Below are positions 5,954 to 11,444 of a stretch of 11,444 nt of DNA, piece after piece. The notes beneath the pieces are model-generated. The model was not told where the DNA came from and searched no databases. It worked only from the letters and a program-made list of their open reading frames with translations. Source of the stretch: JBGOUV01 sp041477815. GTDB taxonomy: Bacteria > Acidobacteriota > Terriglobia > Bryobacterales > JACQDG01. Within the stretch, counting starts at the first letter, position 1; each line of letters begins with the position of its first letter. Location: assembly GCA_041477815.1 (NCBI GenBank), contig JBGOUV010000224.1, positions 1 to 11,444 of the forward strand, read 5' to 3'. A program made the position numbers and the translations under genes.

Positions 5954-8446
5954 ATGTTATTCCGCGCTTTGTCGCGGAGCCTCCTGGCCGTCCTGTTTGC
6001 CATTTCAGGCAAAGCCCAGTTTGAGATTCGAGGTTCCCGGCTTTATCTAGATCGCGAGCCGTTTTCCATCCACGGAGTCGCCTATGGCCCGACGCCGGTA
6101 GGGGCCCTTCCCGGCACGAGTCTGGAGGTTTCCGCCTGCCTTTACGGGCGCGACCTTCCCCTGATGGCGCGCGCCGGAATCAACACGGTGCGGGTCTATG
6201 GGAAGATCCGCGCCGACGACGCTCCCTTCCGGCAGGCGCTCGACCGCAGCGACCTGTACCTGCTGGCCGGTTTCCCTCTCGACCCCTACCACGACCCGGG
6301 CTCTTCTCTGGCCGCGGGGAGCGAGCTGCGCGCGCGGATTCTGCGCGAATTTCGGGAATATGCCGAGCAATGGCGGGACCAGCGGCGCCTCCTTGCCCTG
6401 ATTTTGGGAAACGAGGTAGCCCGCGACTACAACCGCAAGTTCGCCGGCTCGCCGCGGGACTTCTATTCCCTGGTGGACGAAGCGGCAGCCGGTCTGCGGC
6501 CGGTGCTGGTGACGACGGCGGTGGCCGACGTGACCGACATTGGAATCGGTCCGCTGGGGACCCGCGACCCCGACCTGCCCAACCTCGCCTTCTGGGCGGT
6601 GAACCTCTACCGTGGGCTCACCCTTGACGGGGCGCTCGACAGCTTCCGGCAGCGGTCGGGCAAGGCCGTGCTGGTGTCGGAGTTTGGCGTGGATGCTCTC
6701 AACGAAGTGAGGCAGGTGGAGGACGCGGAAACCCAGGCCTCCTGGCTGCGCAACCTGCTGCGCCTCCTGCAGCAGGAGGAGGTGCTGGGGAGCGTGGTGT
6801 TCGAGTGGACCGATGAGTGGTGGCGGGGCGGACCGAGTCCGCAAAGTCATGGCCCGGCCGGAGAACTCCGACCCGGGTTTCCGGATGGCCGCGCCAACAG
6901 CGGCTGGTTCGGCCTGTTTGGCCTGAGCACCCACGAGGTGCCCGGACTGGATGGGCTGCGCCCCCGGCCGGCGTTCGCGGTGCTGGCAGAAGAGTGGGGC
7001 GGCAAACTGCCAGCCAACTGGCCGGAGAGAGAGCAGCCCCGGCCGACGCTGAGAAGCGCGCTCAATGCCGGCAGCCGGGTGCGCCTCGTGGCTCCAGGCG
7101 CCTTGCTGTCGCTGTTTGGAGATTCGCTGGTGGAGCCGTCGGCACCGGATTTGACCTTCGTCTGCCTGGCCTCCCGGCCGGCCCCGCTGTTGTCGCTCGG
7201 TGTGGGGCAGATTGACAGCCAAGTCCCTTGGGAGACGCCGCTGGGCGCAGCGCCGGTACTGGTCTATCAGGCCGGCATCGCAAGCACCGTGATCACTGTG
7301 GATGTTAGGGAGATCGCGCCGGGAATTCTGAACCGCGGCGTGCTGGAGGCGGGTAAACCCTGTCCGGTCAGCCTCACCAATGGGGTCCGGCCAGGGGCGT
7401 ACCTGGAGGTTTACGGGACCGGCTTGGGCAGCGTGTCGGCGACGCTGCCGACCGGTACAGCGTCGGCCCTGCCCTGGCCCACCGACGTGGTCCCTCGCGC
7501 GTTTCTGGGATCCCGGGAACTGCGGGTCGCGTACAGCGGTCTCGTACCCGGCGTGCTCGGGGTCTACCAGACCAATACCCAGGTGCCGGAGGACTTCCCC
7601 TTCTCCACGGTCGGACTGCGTCTATTTTCGGGAGGGATCGAGAGCAACGCCTACCAAATGACGGTGCTCAGCGAGTTCGATCGACCCGGCCTGGTGCTGG
7701 GGTCCAGCCTGATGCAGTTCCTGGTGCAGGCCGGAGGTCCGCCCCGGTCGGCGGAATTGGCCATCGAAGGTCGGAGCGGGTTCTGCGAACTGGTGCAGTT
7801 CACCGTGACGGGAGTGCCCGCAGGGGTGAGCGTGTCGGTGCCGGTAGGCTTTCCCGGGCAGCGGATTCCGGTGACGGTACAGGCTTCGACACAAACCCGT
7901 GGGATGCAGGACGTGGAGGCCGTAGCCATCGCTGTCTCGTCGTTGCCGGAGCACCCCATGCTGCACCTCCGGATCTCGGTTCTTCCCAGCCGCGGCGACA
8001 TTCCCTTCCGGGTGATCTCGGGGGGCGCCCGCGCCGGCCTGGTGGCGCAGTTTGAGATGGCCGGCCAGGTCCTGTTCTTGGCCCGCGGCGGCGGGCCGGG
8101 CCGGGGCTTCCACTTCGTGGTCCTGAACGGAGACACCGGCGTCCTGGGCCCCACCCGTAGTTTTGACACCTGGGCCAGCCAGCGCGCCTCCGAAGACATG
8201 GCCGATTACCTCACCGCCCTCCCGGTCGGCACCATCGTCCTGGGCGCCATCGCCGATGAGGGCACCTTCAACCTGACCGCCCGGGCCCGTACCGCCCTCC
8301 GCCGCATCCTCAGCTCTCAGCTCAGCGACAGCCTCCTGTACCAGGATTCGTGGGCCATCATCACCCGCGTGGGCGCTCAACAACCGATCGCCGAGGGAGC
8401 GGCCCGGGCGCAGTTGGTGGCGTTGGAGAAGGTGCTGACCTTCTAG
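5954..8446 (+). CDS. Secreted glycosidase-like protein with TIGR03437-type and ILEI/PANDER domains
   Basis: Multidomain exported protein of 830 residues, probably carbohydrate-active; substrate unknown. Residues 1-22 form a signal peptide (MLFRALSRSLLAVLFAISG, then KAQ). Residues 23-355 look like a clan-A TIM-barrel glycosidase (GH2-barrel or glucanosyltransferase-like): FSIHGVAYGP at the first strand, LGNE with putative acid/base Glu154, SEFG with putative nucleophile Glu243, then FEWTDEWW. Residues about 366-573 match the Solibacter TIGR03437 pattern: VAPGALLSLFGDSL, QIDSQVPWE, EVYGTGLGSV and GVLGVYQTNTQVPEDF. Residues about 580-680 are beta-rich and Ig-like. Residues about 681-815 match an ILEI/PANDER (FAM3-like) domain: FHFVVLNGDTG, RSFDTWAS, GTIVLGAIADEG, QDSWAIITRVG. 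ATG 5954 is chosen because the signal peptide starts there, although no good ribosome binding site precedes it. The stop lies 2 bp from the end of the convergent hydrolase gene. Exact GH family assignment is uncertain. Confidence 0.85.
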   Translation: MLFRALSRSLLAVLFAISGKAQFEIRGSRLYLDREPFSIHGVAYGPTPVGALPGTSLEVSACLYGRDLPLMARAGINTVRVYGKIRADDAPFRQALDRSDLYLLAGFPLDPYHDPGSSLAAGSELRARILREFREYAEQWRDQRRLLALILGNEVARDYNRKFAGSPRDFYSLVDEAAAGLRPVLVTTAVADVTDIGIGPLGTRDPDLPNLAFWAVNLYRGLTLDGALDSFRQRSGKAVLVSEFGVDALNEVRQVEDAETQASWLRNLLRLLQQEEVLGSVVFEWTDEWWRGGPSPQSHGPAGELRPGFPDGRANSGWFGLFGLSTHEVPGLDGLRPRPAFAVLAEEWGGKLPANWPEREQPRPTLRSALNAGSRVRLVAPGALLSLFGDSLVEPSAPDLTFVCLASRPAPLLSLGVGQIDSQVPWETPLGAAPVLVYQAGIASTVITVDVREIAPGILNRGVLEAGKPCPVSLTNGVRPGAYLEVYGTGLGSVSATLPTGTASALPWPTDVVPRAFLGSRELRVAYSGLVPGVLGVYQTNTQVPEDFPFSTVGLRLFSGGIESNAYQMTVLSEFDRPGLVLGSSLMQFLVQAGGPPRSAELAIEGRSGFCELVQFTVTGVPAGVSVSVPVGFPGQRIPVTVQASTQTRGMQDVEAVAIAVSSLPEHPMLHLRISVLPSRGDIPFRVISGGARAGLVAQFEMAGQVLFLARGGGPGRGFHFVVLNGDTGVLGPTRSFDTWASQRASEDMADYLTALPVGTIVLGAIADEGTFNLTARARTALRRILSSQLSDSLLYQDSWAIITRVGAQQPIAEGAARAQLVALEKVLTF

Positions 8447-8448
8447 GT

Positions 8449-9423
8449 CTACTTCCCGCCCAGGATCTCACCGGTGGGTTTCTTCTGGGTGATTTCGTCG
8501 TAGGTGGCCTTGACCTGCGCGGGGTAGAAGTCACCGACCCAGTTCTTCACCGCGTCGGGGAGCTGAAGGCTGGTGGAGACCGGCTTATCGCCTTCCATCT
8601 TGACGATGTCGGCCAGCTTCTTCTTCTGGGTGACAGCGGTTTTGACCGCTTTTTCCAGCTCCACGAAGAACTGGATCTGGCCGCTGAGGATCTCGGGGCC
8701 GCCGGGGCCGCCGTGGGCGGGGAGGACGTGGGTGAGGGGGCGCTTTTGGGCGGCGCGGAGAACCCGAGTCCAGTTCAGGACGTTGCCGTCGCCGACGAAG
8801 TTGTAGGGACCGTTGACGGCGGCATCGCCGGTGCAAATGATCTTCTCCTTGGGGAGATACACGAAGCCGTCGCCGCGCGTGTGGGCCCAGCCGAAGAAAT
8901 GAAACTCCACGCGGCGCCCGCTGTCTTCTATGACGTAAGGGCTCTTGTCGAAGGTCTGGACGGGGGGCTCGGCGGTCTGGAGCTTCAGCTCGCCGACGTC
9001 CTGGCGCTGCTTGGCGGACTCCTGCCAGCGCTTCGGCTCGTAGCGTTTCATCTCTTCGACAACGCCTTTGTAGGCCAGGGTGGTGGCGCCGAGCTTGGTG
9101 AAGATGGGGTTGCCGTAGGCGTGGTCGCCATGGTGGTGGGTGTCGAAGACGTACTTGATGGGCTTGGAGGAGACCTTCTTGGCTTCGGCGATGGCGAGAC
9201 GGGCGCCGGAGGGGAAGTTGGCATCGACGAGTAGGAGGTAGTCCTGCATCTCGATGATGATGTTGTTGCAGTGGCCCTCTTTCTTGAGGTCCCCCTCGCG
9301 GAACCACACGCCCGGCGCGATCTGTTTGACGGTGTTGGGCTGGGCTGTGGTGGAGGAAATGAACAGGGCCGCCATCGCCAATCCGGCAAATAGGGCGGCG
9401 CACCACGCGCGTCTGATCCTCAT
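8449..9423 (-). CDS. Exported metallo-beta-lactamase-fold hydrolase
   Basis: Zinc-dependent hydrolase of the MBL superfamily, 324 residues. Residues 1-28 form a signal peptide (MRIRRAW, hydrophobic core, SSTTAQ), placing it in the periplasm or outside. Metal ligands are all present: HHHGDH at 96-101 (His96, His98, Asp100, His101), His181 in GWAHTRGD, bridging Asp200 in CTGDAAVNG, and His237 in LPAHGG. An early VDANFPSG segment (Asp67) is also typical. The 120-160 region is a charged, Lys/Glu-rich helix. The C-terminal 80 residues are Lys-rich and helical. ATG at 9423 is supported by a perfect AGGAGG five bases upstream. The family covers lactamases, lactonases, thioesterases, sulfatases and quinoprotein-associated hydrolases; the substrate cannot be read from the motifs, and a resistance role should not be assumed. 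It is divergent from the TonB receptor across 60 bp, suggesting a shared promoter region. Confidence 0.9.
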   Translation of the reverse strand: MRIRRAWCAALFAGLAMAALFISSTTAQPNTVKQIAPGVWFREGDLKKEGHCNNIIIEMQDYLLLVDANFPSGARLAIAEAKKVSSKPIKYVFDTHHHGDHAYGNPIFTKLGATTLAYKGVVEEMKRYEPKRWQESAKQRQDVGELKLQTAEPPVQTFDKSPYVIEDSGRRVEFHFFGWAHTRGDGFVYLPKEKIICTGDAAVNGPYNFVGDGNVLNWTRVLRAAQKRPLTHVLPAHGGPGGPEILSGQIQFFVELEKAVKTAVTQKKKLADIVKMEGDKPVSTSLQLPDAVKNWVGDFYPAQVKATYDEITQKKPTGEILGGK

Positions 9424-9483
9424 GAGGGCCTCCTGGTGAATCTACAGTTTACACGGTTTCCGTTCGATTGATTTTAGATAGAG
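9424..9483. promoter_or_regulatory. Short divergent promoter region, hydrolase / TonB receptor
   Basis: Only 60 bp lie between two start codons facing away from each other, and the stretch is AT-rich beside the coding DNA. Candidate elements such as TTTACA (9448-9453) and TTAGAT (9474-9479) on the plus strand are 20 bases apart, too far for a standard promoter, so I make no firm call. Promoters for both genes probably overlap here. Confidence 0.4.
9429..9434 (-). promoter_or_regulatory. Strong ribosome binding site of the MBL-fold gene
   Basis: The minus strand reads AGGAGG, then five bases, then ATG at 9423. This is the best Shine-Dalgarno in the window, and it fixes the start of the hydrolase. 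The divergent receptor gene has only AGATAGAG abutting its ATG, so the two are probably translated at different efficiencies. Confidence 0.8.
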
Positions 9484-11444
9484 ATGGGTGTCCTCAGAAT
9501 TCACTACGGCCTGGTCGCACTGCTGTGGGCGGCGCGGTTGGCCGCCAAAACGACGGGGACCACGAAGGACTTGGCCGACATGAGCGTGGAGGACCTGCTG
9601 AACGTGCGGGTGATTTCCGCAGCCCGCCATGAACAGCGGCACCTCGACTCGCCCCGGGCGATTTCGGTTCTGACCGCCGAGGATTTACTGCGGGGGAATT
9701 ACCGAACGGTTCCGGAGGCGTTGAACGAACTGGTAGGGGTGATGGTGCAGGAGACCAACTATGCCGGCGGCTCGCCCATCATCCGGGGGATGATCGGCAA
9801 CCGCATCCTCATCCTGGTGGACGGGATCCGGCTGAACAATGCCATCTACCGGCTGGGGCCCAACCAGTATCTCAATACGATTGACCTTCACCAGGTGGAG
9901 CGGATCGAGGTGGTCCGAGGGGCGGGATCGGTGCTGTACGGGAGTGACGCGCTGGGCGGCTTGATCAACGTCATCACCAAGTCGCCGGAGGGGACCGGGA
10001 GCGGGTCGAACCTCCAAGGGCGGGCTTTCACCCGGTTTTCGAGCTTGGACCGGGGCTGGAGCACGCGACTCGAGGCGGGCGGGCGCCGGGGAAGGCTGGG
10101 ATTCTTTGGCGGAGCCAGCGGGAAACGGTTTGGGGACCTGGGGCGGCAGCGCTTTACCGGGTACCACGAGGTGGACGGAGATCTGAAGCTGAGCTACCAA
10201 CTGTCGGAACGGAGCAAGATCACGGCGGGGTTCGAGCGCGTTCACCAGGACGGCGCGGACCGCACGGACTTGCTGGCGGCGGGTTCGGACCTGCGGTACG
10301 AGTGGCGGCCGCAGCAGCGGGACTTGGCCTATGCCGAGTACCGGATGGAGGGTTGGGGACGATATATCGACGGCGTGCAGGTGGCGCTAGTGTATCAGAA
10401 CCAACTGGAGAAACTGAACCGCATCGTAACCTCCCGGCCGAGCATAGAGCGGCAGCAGCAGCACGGGGTGCGGGCTTTAGGGGTGACGACGCAGTTTACC
10501 TCCCGGCTGGGGGAGCGGCAAGGACTGACCTACGGGGTGGAATACTCGGGGGACGGAGTGACGAGCCGCCGGACGGATGCGAACCTGACCACGGGAGCGC
10601 GGACGGAGGCCAAGGGTACCTTCGCCGATGGGGCCACCTACCGGTCGTTCGCCGCCTTCGTGCAGGACGAGATCGAGGTTACCGGGCGGCTGTCGTTGAA
10701 CCTGGGGTTGCGGTTCAGCCGGTTCGACCTGAAGGCGTTGACCAGCGATCCCGGAACCGGTCCGGTGCCAGTGCATGATGACCCGGCGGCCCCGACGGGC
10801 AGCCTGTACGGCACCTACCGGGTGGACCGCAACATCCAGGCCTTTTTCGGAGTATCCCAAGGGTTCCGGGCGCCGAACGTAGACGACACCACGGTGCTGG
10901 GCAGTTTCGCGGGGGGATTCGAAGTGCCGAATCCGCTGCTGGTTCCCGAGCGGAGCCGGAATTATGAGGTAGGACTGAAAGCGCACGGCCGGGGGGTGGC
11001 GGGCACGGTGTCGTACTTCGTGAGCGATTACCGGCGGCTGATCGAGCGTGTTCCCGGACAGTTCCACGGTCTGGGGTTCCTGGATGGGAACGGAAACGGA
11101 CTACGGGACCGGGGAGAGGATCGTGTATTTACACGACAAAACATCGGCGAAGCCCGCGTGTGTGGGGTGGGCCTGGAAGGACAGTGGCGGCCGTCCGAGA
11201 GGTGGACGGCGTACGGGAACGTGGCCTGGACCACGGGAGATAACACCATCACCGGCGATCCGCTGACCCGGATTCCGCCGGCCAAGGGGCTGGCTGGGGC
11301 ACGCTGGAGACCGCGACGGAGGGTATGGGTGGAGGGATATTCGCTGCTGGCGTGGCGCCAGGACCGGCTTTCGCCGGCGGATCACGCCGACCGGCGCATC
11401 CGTCCGGGAGGCACCCCGGGGTTTGCCACCTGGAACGTGCGGGG
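9484..11444 (+). CDS. TonB-dependent outer-membrane receptor, 3' end missing
   Basis: Outer-membrane gated beta-barrel that imports ligands such as siderophores, cobalamin, haem or oligosaccharides with TonB energy; ligand unknown. The frame runs 653 codons from ATG 9484 to the window edge without a stop. Residues 1-21 look like a signal peptide (MGVLRIHYGLVALLWAARLA). Then comes DLADMSVEDLLNVRVISAAR, a segment typical before the plug. The plug covers about residues 45-165: ISVLTAEDLL, IIRGMIGNRILILVDGIRLN, RIEVVRGAGSVLYGSDALGG and INVITK. The rest shows alternating aromatic/polar beta strands, including GFRAPN and RNYEVGLKA motifs; the last strands are off the window. Residues 534-546 hold an EF-hand-like loop (DGNGNGLRDRGED). 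Codons ending in G (CGG, GGG, ACG, GTG) are conspicuously common compared with glnD. An alternative start at ATG 9583 would lose the signal peptide. Confidence 0.93.
   Translation, partial: MGVLRIHYGLVALLWAARLAAKTTGTTKDLADMSVEDLLNVRVISAARHEQRHLDSPRAISVLTAEDLLRGNYRTVPEALNELVGVMVQETNYAGGSPIIRGMIGNRILILVDGIRLNNAIYRLGPNQYLNTIDLHQVERIEVVRGAGSVLYGSDALGGLINVITKSPEGTGSGSNLQGRAFTRFSSLDRGWSTRLEAGGRRGRLGFFGGASGKRFGDLGRQRFTGYHEVDGDLKLSYQLSERSKITAGFERVHQDGADRTDLLAAGSDLRYEWRPQQRDLAYAEYRMEGWGRYIDGVQVALVYQNQLEKLNRIVTSRPSIERQQQHGVRALGVTTQFTSRLGERQGLTYGVEYSGDGVTSRRTDANLTTGARTEAKGTFADGATYRSFAAFVQDEIEVTGRLSLNLGLRFSRFDLKALTSDPGTGPVPVHDDPAAPTGSLYGTYRVDRNIQAFFGVSQGFRAPNVDDTTVLGSFAGGFEVPNPLLVPERSRNYEVGLKAHGRGVAGTVSYFVSDYRRLIERVPGQFHGLGFLDGNGNGLRDRGEDRVFTRQNIGEARVCGVGLEGQWRPSERWTAYGNVAWTTGDNTITGDPLTRIPPAKGLAGARWRPRRRVWVEGYSLLAWRQDRLSPADHADRRIRPGGTPGFATWNVR

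Noticed and set aside
8695..8725. GC-rich tandem repeat (GGGCCGCC units)
   Set aside because: It simply encodes a Gly-Gly-Pro repeat near the zinc-ligand His237 of the hydrolase and is too short to count as a DNA repeat.
8350..9234. 294-codon plus-strand open frame opposite the MBL gene
   Set aside because: It is Gly/Val/Leu/Asp-rich antisense sequence, while the minus strand carries the complete set of zinc ligands and a strong ribosome binding site.
8449..9423. Antibiotic-resistance metallo-beta-lactamase
   Set aside because: The fold and signal peptide fit, but the motifs are shared by many non-lactamase hydrolases, and the GWAHTRGD context and C-terminal extension do not point to a known lactamase.

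Overview
The window looks like a piece of a GC-rich chromosome from an Acidobacteriota of the Solibacter/Bryobacter type. The main taxonomic clue is the middle of the 830-residue protein at 5954-8446. It carries the pattern of the 'Solibacter uncharacterised C-terminal domain' (TIGR03437 type), which is expanded in that lineage. This is recognition by eye, not a database search.

Left part (1-4153, plus strand): a nitrogen-control cluster in the order ammonium channel (amt, 5' end cut by the window), PII signal protein (glnK/glnB type) and PII uridylyltransferase/uridylyl-removing enzyme (glnD). GlnD modifies PII on Tyr51 of its T-loop according to glutamine level, and PII in turn gates the Amt channel. 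Channel, plug and plug-modifying enzyme therefore sit side by side. glnD begins with TTG one codon after the glnK stop and in the same reading frame.

Middle (4154-5953): a minus-strand gene for an exported FAD-dependent amine-oxidase-like protein. Its reading frame stops at 4401, but the missing C-terminal flavin-binding motif continues in another frame down to 4217. The gene appears to carry a single-base frameshift near 4426-4431, or the assembly has an error there. A 239-bp divergent intergenic region (5715-5953) follows, with a 12-bp perfect palindrome and a pyrimidine-rich tract.

Right part (5954-11444): (a) a secreted multidomain protein with a clan-A glycoside-hydrolase-like barrel, a TIGR03437-type region, an Ig-like stretch and a C-terminal ILEI/PANDER (FAM3-like) domain; (b) convergent to it with a 2-bp gap, an exported metallo-beta-lactamase-fold hydrolase; (c) divergent from that across 60 bp, a TonB-dependent outer-membrane receptor that runs off the right end and is open over 653 codons. 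These are mostly exported or envelope proteins, consistent with polymer or nutrient acquisition, but nothing proves they work as one pathway. I saw no tRNA, rRNA, CRISPR array, insertion sequence or phage gene. The most unusual items are the glycosidase/TIGR03437/ILEI fusion, the frameshifted flavoprotein, the glnK-glnD junction and an EF-hand-like loop in the receptor.
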